This document shows, piece after piece, positions 24,701-35,318 of a stretch of 64,000 nt of DNA. Origin of the DNA: Plutella xylostella (taxonomy: Eukaryota > Arthropoda > Insecta > Lepidoptera > Plutellidae); assembly GCF_932276165.1 (NCBI RefSeq), contig NC_064005.1, forward strand, positions 2,666,001-2,730,000, written 5' to 3'. Below the pieces are notes generated by a model. It did no database searches and was not told where the DNA came from. It saw only the letters and a list, made by a program, of their open reading frames with translations. How positions within the stretch are numbered: the stretch's first letter is position 1; the number at the start of each line of letters is the position of its first letter. Both the position numbers and the translations under genes were made by a program.

Positions 24701-27700
24701 TTCGTCACTATTCTAATTTATGTAACAAATTTTCAATAAAATCTTGCTACGAGGGCTACACCGAAAAGATCGGGAATAGAATACTTAGGAATAAATTAGA
24801 GTGAAACCTTTTTGGTGTATCAAATGTAGTGTTTTTTCAAACATAATTCCATTTTCGAATTTTAAAAAAAGTAAAAAATAAAAGAGTATTGACCATTTGA
24901 ATTTGACAAGTCGGTGTAAAAAATGGAGCTTACGCGGGAAAATTTCCGTGCAATAATTTTTCACAACTTTCGTCGAGGTTTATCTCAAGAACAATGTCTC
25001 GCCGAGCTTGTTTCTATTTATAAACTTGAAGCACCAAGTAAAACGACTATATATCGTTGGTATTCTGAGTTTCGCCGTGGACGTTCCTCTCCTACCACAG
25101 TCCCTTCTACTGGTCGGCCAAAAACAGCGCTAACACAAGATAACATCGATGCTGTACGCCAGTTAATAAAAGAAGATAGACATGTGACATACGAGCAGAT
25201 TCGGGCTTCTCTCAGCATTGGTATGACAGCCATTCAAACCATTTTACATGAAGAACTGGGTGTCAAGAAGTTAGTTTCGCGCTGGGTGCCCCACCGTTTG
25301 ACCGAGGAACAAAAGTCGGCTCGTGTTAATTGGTGTCGATCTGCTCTGCAACGGTTCAATGGAGGCAGTTCAAATGCTGTCTACAATATCGTCTCTGGTG
25401 ATGAATCGTGGATTTATTCATATGAGCCCGAAAGAAAACATCAATCGGCAGTTTGGGTCTTCGAAGGTGAGGTCAAGCCAACAAAAGTTATTCGCTCACG
25501 CAGCGTGTCGAAAAAAATGGTCGCTTCGTTTGTATCGAAAACTGGCCATGTGGCTACGATTCCATTACAAGAACAAAGGACGGTTACTGCTGATTGGTAC
25601 ACAACAGTTTGTTTGCCGGAAGTCGTAAGAGAACTTCGTAAAACTAACCCGAATCGTCGTATAATCCTTCACCACGATAATGCAAGCTCTCATACCGCTC
25701 GCAAAACAAGAACGTTTTTAAATATGGAAAACGTGGAGTTGATGGACCATCCTCCGTATAGCCCTGATCTGAGCCCCAATGATTATTTTACATTCCCAAG
25801 AATTAAAGATATGCTACGTGGTCAACGGTTTAGCGGCCCAGAAGAGGCGGTCGAAGCTTACAAATCAGCTGTTTTGACAGTATCCACTTCAGACTGGAAT
25901 TACTGTTTCAATGATTGGTTTAATCGAATGAAAAAGTGCATTGAATGTCACGGAGACTACTTTGAAAAACAATAAAAGTAAATAATATTATGATATCTTT
26001 GTACTTTTTTCTATTCCCGATCATTTCGGTATCGCCCTCGTATGCACGTGTGGCACGTGTGTAGTTATGTACCTTGAGTGGCCTTGACCAACTAAACCTA
26101 TAGAATCATAATTATGGGAATGAATAAATGACGCGCTGCAGTGTCTGTGTCGTAGAAGCACGCTACGAATAAGAAAAGCCCCTTTGTTACCGGGTCTTCA
26201 ACTGCAGATATCTTACGCCCAATAACACTACAACTCGCAGATAGACTGTGCTATATATACTCGTAAAAAAACACTTATTTAGTTTAGATCCTTCCGCACC
26301 ATTCCTTAACGGACTTCGGGCATTAATGATGTTGCTTTTAAATGCCATTCAAAGGATGGGAAGCCCGTCTGGAGCGGAGATGTTTCTATATAATTATATT
26401 TCCTCATGTTACTACCCCACTTGGCTATTCGTATTTGCGTATTTGCCAAAACTGCCATGTGTGGTAAGTAGGTATAGGTAGTAGGCCGAATTTGCCTACA
26501 TTTTTGGTATTTGCCAAATAAAGCAAACATCCAATAACAAATACTAAGCTAAATGTAACAGCATCAGCCTCGGTCCCTCAACCATTCTCTAATACCAACA
26601 ATGCATCCTCCAGGCACGAACTCATCACAATGGTACTCGTGGGGCCCGCCGCACCTGCAGTACCGGCTGTGCGGCGCCTGCTGGTCCTACTGGAAGAAAT
26701 ACGGCGGCCTCAAGGTAAATGTTGTATGTACACCCACCGATTTATTATTATTTATTACTTTTTACTTAGAATAACTACTGATTATTTCTCTAACAATTTG
26801 TAATCTAATATCGGTAACCTCGGTGCACAAAAGGAGCCACTTCGAGAGTCATATCAACTGTAACATGAATATGCGCAGCGAAATTTAACCCCTAAATTTC
26901 CCTGCGCAGTCGGCGACTGACTAAATCTGTCACAACGATAAGAAGAAAAATATGTATAATTCACCATCGGATAATCGTGTTGCGTGACAATACAATTTTC
27001 TTTACTTATTCTGAAATTAGCATTTCCTTTTATTCGCCATACGTCAGTGTTTCATTCACAAAGCGTTTCATATCTTGAAGGGATCTGAAACTTCCTGCTG
27101 TAAAGAAAAGGTTAAATAATATAAATAAGACAAGAGTCTGTCAATCTGTGCCTTGTTATTTTTTGGGCCAACAAGGGAGTGCCGTCTTGAATTGTACTTG
27201 TTTACGTCAGCTGAATATTCAGATCACATATCAGTATCCTGTATTCAGCTGTATGTAACTCACAAGGTTATGTCGAGTGAGTGAAAACTGTCCCCTGGTT
27301 TTGTAATTAGTACTCTTTGACGGCACCGTAGTTAAGGCGGTAGTGAAACTGCTTCCGAAGCTTGGGGCTGCGGGTTCGAATCCCGCCCAGGGCAAACATC
27401 TATGTGATGAGCATTTGTGTTTGCTTTTGTCTGGTTGTTGTTTATCTATTTAATATTGTATCTATCTATCTATCCTGTACTTCCTGTGGGTTGACTGGTA
27501 GAAAATGCTTTTAGCATTAAGTCCACCCTTTGTACACTTATTTATACATATATTTGTGCAATAAAGGATTAAATAAATAAATTAAATATTTATGTATTTG
27601 TGTAGATATAACAGCTAACTCTGTCTGACACCCATATCACAGTCCTGCCTAGTTTGGGGTCGGATGGCCGTGTGTATGATGTCCCCACATTATTATTATT

Positions 27701-30700
27701 ATTACTCTTGACTGACATGTATGTTTGTTTGTGTTGTATCAGACGGCGGGCGTGTTCGGCGAGGCGGAGGCGGAGGCGGCGAAGGCGGGCCGCGAGGGCG
27801 AGGAGCTGGCGCTGTCCGTGAGCCACCGCCCGCACCGCTGCACCGTGCCCAACTGCGCCAAGGTAAGCTATATGGCGTGACTGGCGTAGCATTATGCTGA
27901 GCTGGAAAGATTTTGGCGGTGGGATTGGTGGACCGTAGTTTTGGGTAGTGTCAGTCTACCTCAGTAGGCACGTCCGAATGTTTCGATATTGCGTTTTTAT
28001 CTGAACCGCATAAATTTTACATTCATTTGTTTCATCATAGTGACTAATAGAATATAGGTAGGTATACTGAGTTATGGTATGCGCGTAAAACACTTTGCCT
28101 TTATAAACCACTCCTGTACCTCCAGATTTATCCTGCCATTATAAACTACTCTTGTATCTACAGATTTATCCGTAGAATTTCGTGCATCAATGCAACAGGA
28201 ACCAGTGTTACTAAAACCCCGTAATATTAACCACAACCCTACCCGCCAGGAGTTCAAGCTGCGCGCTCACCTGGCGCGCCACATCGCCACCGCGCACGGC
28301 TCGGGCGTGGAGGGCGCGCGGCCCGTCATGAAGACACGCGCCGCGTTCTACCTGCACGCCAGCCCCTTCACACGCCTCGCCCGCCGGCTGTGCCGCGCGC
28401 TGCGCCGCCCGAGACACTTCGCCAGGGCCCCCTTCTCGCCGATTAACTTGGCGCAGGTCAAACATGAGTGTAAGTGGACGGTTGCAATGTTTGTTGCGTT
28501 TAGGAGTTAGGGCGCGGATGACATAGTATATATTTTCATAAGGACACCTTTTATAAGGTAGACATATAAATCATGGATCAAACAAAAGAGAGTGACTAAG
28601 AGATTCTTTAGGAACAAGTTTGTTTTTACGACTCTGGACATAGGATACAGGTGTACGTTTGCGAAATCACTGACTGCCTAATCCTATCACCACGGTGGCC
28701 AATTTAGTCCAGCTCTAGACACCGACATGCTAGAAATATAAACAATTGAAACAACTATGTAGAAATAATTTTATACCCAAATAAATAGCCCTTAATTCCA
28801 TAAAGCAATGTGTCAAGATCATTATACAATTTTATCCTAAACCTTGAGCCCTATTTCCCTTATTATAACAAGAACATAGCACAGTATGTAATTATATCAA
28901 GGCCATAGCACCACATTTAATTGTAAAGCTACTAATGAATCTAACCGTACAAATCAATCTTCTCAACCAACACTCTCTCCGCAGGTTCCATAGCCATGGC
29001 CGGGCTGGGCGCCTCGGAGCTGCGCGCTCTGGGCGCGGGCGGCGGCGGCACCCCGCGCGCGCGCGGACCCGTGGGACAGGTAATATTATTATCTAATTTA
29101 TTCACTGTGAAGTTTGAATCCACGGAAAATACAGTAAGCTGGTTTTGTGGGTCATTTACAGTCTATCTATAGTCATAAAAACAGAAATGGAATCTAACAA
29201 ATTGTATTTCATTGATTTATTACCTTTATTCAAAACAAAAATCTGTTAAAGAGATTATCATTCTGCATTTTATTTGCAGCATATAAATTAAATATATCTA
29301 AAGAACTTACAATGATAAAAAGTCTTTGCAAAATCGCACTTTTTCCTTTCATGATTTTATAGATGGCCTGTAATAATGTATGTCGCGTGATTTATTACTA
29401 ATAACTTTATTGCTACTATCCAGGTGGCGACGCGACTCGCCACGGCCATGGGCACGCCGCCGCCGGCGCGCGGGCACGAGTGGCTCGTGCTCACGCCCAA
29501 GGACCGCATGCCCACGCCCGCGCACGTCGCCTATCCCAAGCCGCCGAAGGCTCCGGGTAAGTGATTATGTAGGGTATAATAAGCCGAAACCTACATGTGC
29601 AGCATATCTAAGCCCGAAAATAAAATCAAAATTTCTAAATACGCGAAAAAAATACATTTTCCATAGAAGCTTTGTTGGTCACGTGACTTTTTACTATGGA
29701 GAATGAGCACAAAAATTCTGTAGGAATACCTTGTCATAGGAATAGCGCTGTCAAATATGACAGCGCTATTTTTGACGGCATTTTAGGTGCGTCTAACGTA
29801 AACCAAATGCTTGGCCCTGTTAAATTCCTTCTGCATTTGTTTAATTTAAACTGTAGATTGAGAGATACTGAAAGAAAACACACTGAACAATATTTTGCAG
29901 TTCCTGAATTCATCTCACTAAAGATATACAATTTATGTTGCCTATAACCACATAGCTACATGCTTTGACAACTTATACAATGTATTTTGTATGTATTCTT
30001 CGCCGTAGACGGAAGCCTGATGTACGAGCGTGTGCTGAACCGCTCCGAGATCGAGGCGCGCGCCGCCGCCGCCGCCGCCGCCGCCGCGCCGCCCGCGCCC
30101 GCGCAGCCGCTCAAGCGGCGATACGACGAGCTGAATGGACTCGACAACAGTTAGTATACACTAAGCAAGTTTAATATTTGCAGACATCGGTTTTGCACGA
30201 TCTTTTGTAGGATATAACAATCCACGATTTAATTACATAAGTGTATGTAGCATACGATTGCACCTACTGATGGGCTATGGCTATACTAATGAATAATTTA
30301 TCTCTTTCCAATGCTCACTTTATCGGAACAGTAACTCCAGGTTTGTAAAAGTCGTCATGTAAATTGTGATGTTATAGCGCCTTTATAACTTAATTAGCCT
30401 ATAATTATTGTTTAGAGTTATTAAACGAACATTCAGAGAATAAGCTTGATGACAAACCCTCAGGAGCAGCGTCGAAGAACAGCGGCGCGCCGCCGGCCAA
30501 GCGGCCCAACAAGCACCCGGCGCCCATGCAGCGGCCGTCGCGCGAGCAGTACGCCGCCATGTGTGCGCGCGCGCAGGCCACCGGACAGCCGCTGCCGCCG
30601 CACGTGTTCGCTCACGTATGTACAGATAAATCAAGTAACTTGACGTATGCGAAGAAAACATTGAAAGTCCCTTTGATGGTGCTTGATAAATACACAGAAG

Positions 30701-31661
30701 ACATTTAGGTCCCCTCGGAGGTGCGGTGTGGTGGAGGAGGCGTGGGCGGGATATGTGAAAACCACGCGACGTCATTGGTCCGCGATATTCGCTCGGTCGC
30801 TATTGGTCTCTTGCGAATCCTCTAATATCATTTGTAATTAACTCACTCATAAATGCAACACAAGCAGCTATGTAAGTCAGTAAAAAAAGATTGTAGGCTC
30901 GTCGACGAAAGTCAAGTGATATCTCCGTGTGTGATATGTATTTTTTTTCCTCAATGATTTAAATTAAATACTAACGCTAGTTTGTCCCCGCGCAGGTGAA
31001 CGGCAAGCCCACGGGGCTGGGCCGCGGCGGGCGGCGCCACGTCATCTCGTGGATGGACGCGCCCGACGACCTCTACTTCCGCGCCAACGACACCGCCAAG
31101 TGAGTACCCGACACTAGTAGCCTTTGGCAAGTGCTGCACCACCACCGCTGGAGTAGCATAATAGCGGAAATCTGGGTGCAAAACATACCCAAGACTATCC
31201 TGTAACCAAGTTAATAACTTGATGTGTTTGTTTAGGCCCGGGTCTCCTATTTAGGCCGTAGGTCGCGTCCAGCGTCACGCCGTGATGCTCACTATAGAAA
31301 TGTACTGATGCGGTCTCCCTCACACGCCGACGTTGGCGCGTATATGTAGTGAGCATTGTGATGCGGCCTACGGCGTGACGCTGGACGCGACCATCGGCGC
31401 GTAATAGGAGACCCGGGCCTTACAATATACAACAGTGCTTATGTTGACATCAATGTTTCATCCTTCCTTATCACTATCATTGCCACTTTAAAGGAATTCG
31501 TCTAAAACATTGTAACGTATTCCAGGGCCGTCCGCCGGACCCTGAGCAGCGGGGAGCTGCGGCGCGGCGCGCGCGCCCCCTGGCGGGCCATGCGCGGCGG
31601 CGCGCTGCCCGGCGCCCCCCCCGCCGCCGCCGCGCCGCTGCAGCTCGTCATCCTCGACTGA
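20000..31661 (+). CDS. MTA1-like: Metastasis-associated protein (MTA1-like), NuRD complex subunit, 5' incomplete
   Basis: MTA proteins scaffold the Mi-2/NuRD nucleosome remodelling and deacetylase complex in the nucleus, binding HDAC1/2 through ELM2-SANT. Exons read from splice sites with continuous phase: 20000-20196, 21590-21707, 21993-22195, 22880-23068, 23953-24086, 24533-24645, 26614-26714, 27743-27862, 28250-28469, 28985-29079, 29424-29556, 30009-30149, 30464-30615, 30996-31099, 31526-31661. With 5373-5480 they code about 753 residues before TGA. Diagnostic pieces: LPATHIRGKCTVTLLNETES (BAH), QPSLHMSAAAASRDITL (ELM2), CRDEMEEWSASEANLFEEAL and YYYMWKTTDRYVQQKR (SANT), WGPPHLQYRLCGACWSYWKK (GATA finger), MKTRAAFYLH, WMDAPDDLYF and a C-terminal LVILD. 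The N-terminal half of BAH is absent from the window. Exons are strongly GC-rich. Two exons have extra copies of their 3' ends in the next intron. Confidence 0.95.
21993..24086 (+). CDS. MTA exons for the ELM2 and SANT domains
   Basis: Exon 21993-22195 codes the first ELM2 half (DRQIDQFLVVSRSVGTFARA). Exon 22880-23068 starts FHAMDTLHKSGYS and carries the ELM2 end and start of SANT (DEMEEWSASEANLFEEALDK). Exon 23953-24086 completes SANT (PWKTLKNLVEYYYMWKTTD) and ends in KQVYIPNY. ELM2-SANT is the HDAC-recruiting unit, with basic residues that bind inositol phosphate in the family. The vertebrate stretch between FHAMDTLH and CRDEMEEW differs (KSGYSIEAALAALVPASG here), as usual for insects. Confidence 0.93.
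22256..22278 (+). pseudogene. Very short decayed copy of the ELM2 exon 3' end with donor
   Basis: TAGCGCCATATCACTTTTGT followed by GAGT resembles the true exon end at 22177-22200 (CCAGCCGCGATATCACCCTT then GTGAGT). It lies 60-80 bp downstream of the true donor. Too short to call alone; supported by the series at 22319-22458 and 22506-22527. Confidence 0.4.
22319..22458 (+). pseudogene. Partial duplicate of the MTA ELM2 exon
   Basis: This 140-bp segment repeats the 3' two thirds of the exon at 21993-22195, from CGGACTGGCAGATCGACCAG to the last codon, followed again by GTGAGT. Only a few substitutions separate the copies and the frame stays open, but there is no acceptor at its 5' edge. It cannot be an independent exon. 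It sits inside the intron that follows its parent. Confidence 0.85.
22506..22527 (+). pseudogene. Third, decayed copy of the ELM2 exon 3' end with donor
   Basis: CTCCAGCCGCCGTATCTCCTT followed by GTGAGT mimics the parent exon end. The flanking AGGCTGTAGGTAGCATA block occurs both here (from 22542) and after the copy at 22256-22278, showing that exon tail and intron start were repeated together. Confidence 0.45.
23336..23503 (+). pseudogene. Partial duplicate of the MTA ELM2-SANT junction exon
   Basis: 168 bp repeat the exon 22880-23068 from CACAAGTCGGGCTACAGCAT to the last codon and the GTGAGT donor. The copy codes the identical peptide with only synonymous changes (for example GAGGCT to GAGGCC, CATCCGG to CATACGG). 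The first 21 or so bases of the exon and its acceptor are missing. The nearest upstream AG would give the wrong frame. Almost certainly recent and not used as an exon. Confidence 0.85.
24533..26714 (+). CDS. MTA exons for the GATA-type zinc finger, split around a mariner element
   Basis: Exon 24533-24645 ends with the first cysteine pair (CASC) and exon 26614-26714 supplies the second pair (CGAC) after WYSWGPPHLQYRL, giving a C-x2-C ... C-x2-C finger as in vertebrate MTA1. The intron between them, 24646-26613, contains a full-length mariner element (24750-26040) and a small inverted-repeat element (26419-26545). Donor GTAAAC is slightly weak. Splicing must remove the transposon for the finger to form. 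Confidence 0.92.
24750..26040 (+). mobile_element. Full-length mariner (Tc1/mariner) transposon
   Basis: The 1291-bp element is flanked by TA on both sides (24748-24749 and 26041-26042), the expected target duplication. Terminal inverted repeats of about 30 bp start CGAGGGCTACACCGAAAAGA at the left and, complemented, CGAGGGCGATACCGAAATGA at the right. It carries one long intact transposase frame on the same strand as the host gene. Intact ends and frame imply a recent insertion. Confidence 0.97.
24923..25975 (+). CDS. Mariner transposase, intact
   Basis: A 350-residue DDD enzyme that cuts and pastes its own element at TA sites. Residues about 1-110 form the paired-like helix-turn-helix DNA-binding region (ENFRAIIFHNFRRGLSQEQC ... 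KTTIYRWYSEFRRG ... GRPKTAL). A WVPHRL linker near residue 118 matches the family WVPHEL. The catalytic triad is visible: SGDESWIY, HHDNASSHTA and SPDLSPNDYF, with 34 residues between the second and third aspartates, the mariner D34D signature. The length is typical (about 345) and there are no stops or frameshifts. Start chosen at the first ATG, followed by MELTRENFR as in related transposases. Confidence 0.97.
   Translation: MELTRENFRAIIFHNFRRGLSQEQCLAELVSIYKLEAPSKTTIYRWYSEFRRGRSSPTTVPSTGRPKTALTQDNIDAVRQLIKEDRHVTYEQIRASLSIGMTAIQTILHEELGVKKLVSRWVPHRLTEEQKSARVNWCRSALQRFNGGSSNAVYNIVSGDESWIYSYEPERKHQSAVWVFEGEVKPTKVIRSRSVSKKMVASFVSKTGHVATIPLQEQRTVTADWYTTVCLPEVVRELRKTNPNRRIILHHDNASSHTARKTRTFLNMENVELMDHPPYSPDLSPNDYFTFPRIKDMLRGQRFSGPEEAVEAYKSAVLTVSTSDWNYCFNDWFNRMKKCIECHGDYFEKQ
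26419..26545. mobile_element. Small inverted-repeat element (MITE-like), copy 1
   Basis: Begins ACTTGGCTATTCGTATTTG, like the copy at 61766-61893, and ends in the shared CATCCAATAACAAATAC block. The far inverted end is eroded here. Its neighbours share ACTACCCC before the left end in both copies. No coding capacity. Confidence 0.5.
27318..27575 (+). mobile_element. tRNA-derived SINE of a second family with a LINE-like tail
   Basis: The head has box A-like TAGTTAAGGCGG and box B GGTTCGAATCC. The 3' part (TGGTAGAAAATGCTTTTAGC, then TTTGTGCAATAAAGGA) matches the tails near 8900 and 11342-11395. Sharing a 3' end with a LINE is the usual way SINEs borrow reverse transcriptase; the partner LINE is not in this window. 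Confidence 0.7.
27590..27690 (+). mobile_element. SINE tail fragment
   Basis: Holds GTATTTGTGTAGATATA and GGGGTCGGATGGCCGTGTG, the distal part of the SINE family at 46707-46955, without its tRNA head. It lies about 50 bp upstream of the MTA exon at 27743. Confidence 0.75.
27743..28469 (+). CDS. MTA exons for a C2H2 finger and the R1-type C-terminal region
   Basis: Exon 27743-27862 ends HRCTVPNCAK and exon 28250-28469 begins EFKLRAHLARHIATAHG, together forming C-x4-C-x12-H-x4-H, a C2H2 finger split by the intron. It continues with VMKTRAAFYLHASPFTRLAR and ends LAQVKHE, matching the conserved MKTRQAFYLHTTKLTRIARR region of animal MTA, which binds RBBP4/7 in the family. The phase-1 end is completed by the next exon (Cys). 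Confidence 0.9.
28985..31661 (+). CDS. MTA C-terminal exons
   Basis: Six small exons: 28985-29079, 29424-29556, 30009-30149, 30464-30615, 30996-31099, 31526-31661. They code low-complexity Ala/Pro/Arg-rich sequence with islands that match the family: QPLKRRYDELNG, GRRHVISWMDAPDDLYFRAN and RRTLSSGELRRGARAPWRAM. The Ala tract (coded by GCC repeats at 30061-30090) is long. The gene ends LQLVILD then TGA; vertebrate MTA1 also ends in a short acidic/hydrophobic tail after its SH3-binding prolines. Confidence 0.88.
29741..29770. repeat. Perfect 13-bp hairpin with 4-base loop
   Basis: AATAGCGCTGTCA is followed by AATA and its exact reverse complement. It lies in the MTA intron between 29556 and 30009. 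Origin unknown. Confidence 0.6.
31235..31419 (-). mobile_element. Harbinger-like MITE, copy A
   Basis: About 185 bp bounded by inverted GGCCCGGGTCTCCTATT ends and the trinucleotide TTA on both sides. The internal part is in the opposite orientation to the copies at 37790 and 38449. A long outer palindrome (GTAGGTCGCGTCCAGCGTCA and complement) makes the element foldable. No coding capacity. It lies in the last MTA intron. A three-base TWA target duplication suggests PIF/Harbinger. Confidence 0.8.
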
Positions 31662-31730
31662 CAGCGCCCGCCGCCCCCGCCCCCGCGCGCCTACACCATG
31701 GAGGCGCTGCTCGGCTGAGACACTGTACAT

Positions 31731-31736
31731 AATAAA
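31731..31736 (+). terminator. Possible proximal MTA poly(A) signal
   Basis: AATAAA lies 70 bases after the MTA stop codon. A second AATAAA at 32028-32033 would give a UTR of about 370 bases and is followed by a TG-rich stretch, so it may be the main site. Confidence 0.5.
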
Positions 31737-32236
31737 ACAAACCCTAGTGTTACGTCTATCGACTAAGATCGTATGTGCTCGTTAATTTAATTAAGTAGGA
31801 GAGTGACGCGCCGCGTACGGAACGGTTCACGGTAAAGTTAAAATGAAGATTGTATTTTTGGTAATCGAATCGCCGAGGATGGATTCTGTAGATAATATTT
31901 TAAACTATATTGTTCTTATGTGGTTTGATCTGGCGTCGAGCAAAATAATGTATTTGATACATAAAATGATATGTAAGTCTATTTCATTCGGAGATTCATT
32001 GTAGGATAATTTACAATTTTTTTCATAAATAAAGCACAAATTGAAATATTTATGGGTTTTATTTCACATGCCTTTTTTCACCATTATTATTTAAGATAAA
32101 AATTACGTATCTACCTCGGGGTTAAGTATCTGTGGGTCTAGTATTCAGGTATTGGATTGGTCCACCGATTCATAGTGGGCTAATGGGCTATTCAGGGACA
32201 GTATACGAACATTTACTCTGGCTCAGGGTTTCCCTA

Positions 32237-32345
32237 ATCATCATCATCACATTCCCACTGCTGTAGCACGGGTTTCCTTCCAATGAAGGAAGGGTTTAGA
32301 CCTAGTCCACCACGCTGGCCTAGTGCGGGTTGGTGGATCCCAACA
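32237..32345. repeat. Interspersed repeat, copy 2
   Basis: Same family and orientation as 632-737: CCACCACGCTGGCCTAGTGC and GGGTTGGTGGA are identical, with small indels in between. Confidence 0.7.
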
Positions 32346-33204
32346 CAAGCAAGCTTGTGCTGATAGAGTTGTCGGGTAAGTGGGCAACTGTCTTAAGTCA
32401 ATATTTTCAAGCTGAGCAAAAAAAACACTACGATGATGACTTGGGATAGGATCCCGGGCATAGGTTGTTGGTTGTAACTTTCAGTAATTGGCAACTTGCG
32501 TTGTCCCACAGACTGTATTCAATTTACTAAGTACTTTCCATGACACTAACTTATATTCGAAGTATTTGGAAACTAGCTTATCTACAGAACTTTTCCATAA
32601 TCTAACTAATGGAACAGGAGAGGAGAGGCCGACTTGTTCATCCGATCATTATATTTTTAGGACGTAATGTTATCAGCCTCCTAGATTTAATACCACCATG
32701 GAATCAGTTTCGAAACCATAGGGTCTTCTTTATGGCGTGTTGGTGAAAACCCCTAGAGATGTGTAGTCTAGGGTTTTTCATCGTGGTGAGATAAGCGTCA
32801 CGTGCCCATCGTTTCTATATAACTTTTATTTTCGCGAAATTCCAAAACTTGTATCAAGTTATATTTATGACACAGTAGTTAAATAGAATAGTCACTTACC
32901 TTCGCTGTAACTGCTATCTGAACCGGTCCATCACGTCCGCCTCGGCTCCACACAGCCGGGTCCACAGTCACGACACTGCTCTCTCAACAGGCCGTCTGCT
33001 CACCGCGGCTGCTCACAATTAAGTGACCCGAGCTCACGCGGTGCTTGTTTGTGTAAATTTTTCGTCTACCCTCATCTCACCAATATTAATATTAGGGCTC
33101 GTCTGCACTCTGAATAATTTAAGTAGTCCCGATTATTCTGTGAGCCGAAATCGGTCTCAAATATGGAAATAAAGTAAGAATGGAAGATTGAAATGAAAAG
33201 CAAG

Positions 33205-35318
33205 ATTTTGAGAAGTTATATTTATTCGAGTACATAACTACATCTTAATATAAATGGATAATAACTATCTTCCGCGTGATAAATATGTTTTAAAATTGAT
33301 ATTTAAGACCCCAGCATCCTTTTCATTTTGATCGAAAAGCATTATCATTATCACATAGTCGTTGATATATTTCTGATTCAATAGAAAAATACATATTTAC
33401 GCTCGAGTAACACCGGTAAATAGCGTTGCGGTAGGGAGAAAACTGCATTTTCTATAGAAAATAAAACTACGAATAAAAGCACATAGTCCAATGGCACTAT
33501 TAGTGTACATACGATTTTAAAAGCCCTTACATTTATCCCTTTGTTGATTAAATTCTAGGTACCATTTAAATGTAATGCATGCATGACACGAATAACGATG
33601 CAATTAAATATTTATTGCAATTTTTTATCATGTCATTTTACTATCAAAATTATGATAGCATAAAATTTCACAAATGCTAAGTCAGAAATGATTTCAATAG
33701 GAATATTTGGCAAACTGCACATGGAAGAACCTCAACTTGTACAGGAAATAAAAATATATGTATGTAGTTTAGCATGAGGAAGAGAATACGATTATGTACA
33801 AATACCATACTTATAAATAGGTGCTGAAATCACTGTCTAACTTAGCCCACATAAAAGAAAAGAAAAATAATAATTATAGAGCTACAAACCTATGCAATCC
33901 GCAAACTGGCGGGTTGCATACATTCGTTTCCTTAAAAATTATACGTAAATATATAAAATACAAAAGGCTAGAAAACACAGATCCCTCCCAAATAGGAGGC
34001 CACAACGGAGAATGAACGCGGGCGCACCCGAGCCACAGTCCGGGAGATTGAGCACGACCTACACCTACATATACCTAGTCAACTTTGTTGGCGGACAATA
34101 CAATGACACAGTAGGCCTCGGATTACACAACTAGTTTATACAATTCCATTAATGATAATATTACATCGAAAGTCAGTCCCATACCGTCCTCTAACTGTCT
34201 TTATACATAATCCCATACTTGAACTAAAATTGCAGAAACCTAACCTCTACGCGTTATAATCTCAAAGCCAGATAGCGGCGGCGGCGGCGGGCCGCAGGCG
34301 AGACCGCGCATAAAATACTCATTACAAAAATACTGTACAATTACAATTATTCCAAGGTAATAAACGCTTACCGATACATCGTATAAGGCTTAACGCGCTT
34401 CTACTCTACACCCAACAACAATACACCATTCACAAATTATATACAATGTCTCTTAGATTATACATGTTACACACATCCAAATTTGATCCCAAAACTGTAG
34501 TCTTTACCTCAATTTATTTTCTAAATTAAATAATGAGATCGAACATAAACATTATGGAATTTTGCAAAGCGGAAAGCGACAACCGCCGACTATATCAACC
34601 TCATCATTTCTATTGCAATTTTGTATGAAAACTTGCATTTGTAGGACTCAAAAATTCAAAAGGTTTATAGTATTTTTTATAAATATGTTCTTTATATCTT
34701 ATTAGGTTAAAGGCACTGTTTTTAACAATTGATAAGTGTTTTTGTTTAAACCCTTTTTAGTAATCTTACCCTAAATTAATAGCCAATAATAAAATATTCA
34801 ACTTGAAGTACAAATATTCCGTATGAAAATACACTCGAGTCTCTGCATACATAGATACGTCTATATTAAAATATAATATTTAATTCATAGTGTATTATAA
34901 ATATATGTCGAGTTGGAAAATCCCATTTTATAGAAAAATACCGTTTGCTTCGCGGCAAACCTGTAAGTATTTCATCTGAAAATTATTTTTACTTTACATT
35001 AACCCCAAAGTGAGCAAAAGCTTTTAGTTAGGTGGGATGTTGGACTACGTGCCCCCCCGCGTCCTCTGGGGGGAGGGGGGAGGGGGGGGGGGCGACCGCT
35101 GAGTGGATGGAATGTGAACACGACTCGCGCCGCTAGCTCATTCGACTACATTCTCACTGCATAGATTCTATGCTTAACCATAACATTAGTCTTACATCTG
35201 TTTGTACAGATACCGTAGAAAACAATTTCTACACATTTAAAATGCATGTCTCACGATAACAAAATAATATAGACTTGACGTAAATATCTTTAGTGCGCGC
35301 TCAGTGGCGCCGCCGCCT
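33205..35318 (-). other. Probable long 3' UTR of Hairless
   Basis: Directly after the Hairless stop on the minus strand lies 2.1 kb of AT-rich sequence without a coding frame. A minus-strand AATAAA at 33221-33226 is a suitable poly(A) signal. The stretch has a GGC repeat at 34275-34290 and an extreme G run at 35068-35092. UTR extent is inferred. Confidence 0.45.
35068..35092 (+). repeat. G-run tract
   Basis: Near-pure G on the plus strand (runs of six, six and twelve G broken by single A), so pure C on the Hairless mRNA strand. A C7 run lies just before at 35052-35058. Such a tract can form a G-quadruplex on DNA and is also a typical spot for assembly error. Confidence 0.85.

Larger units (their letters stand above)
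31662..33204. other. MTA 3' UTR and MTA/Hairless intergenic region
   Basis: The MTA 3' UTR probably ends shortly after 32033. The repeat also seen at 632-737 occurs at 32237-32345 together with ATCATCATC runs. From 32350 to 33204 I see no gene; a GC-richer piece at 32930-33040 has no feature I can name. Confidence 0.5.
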
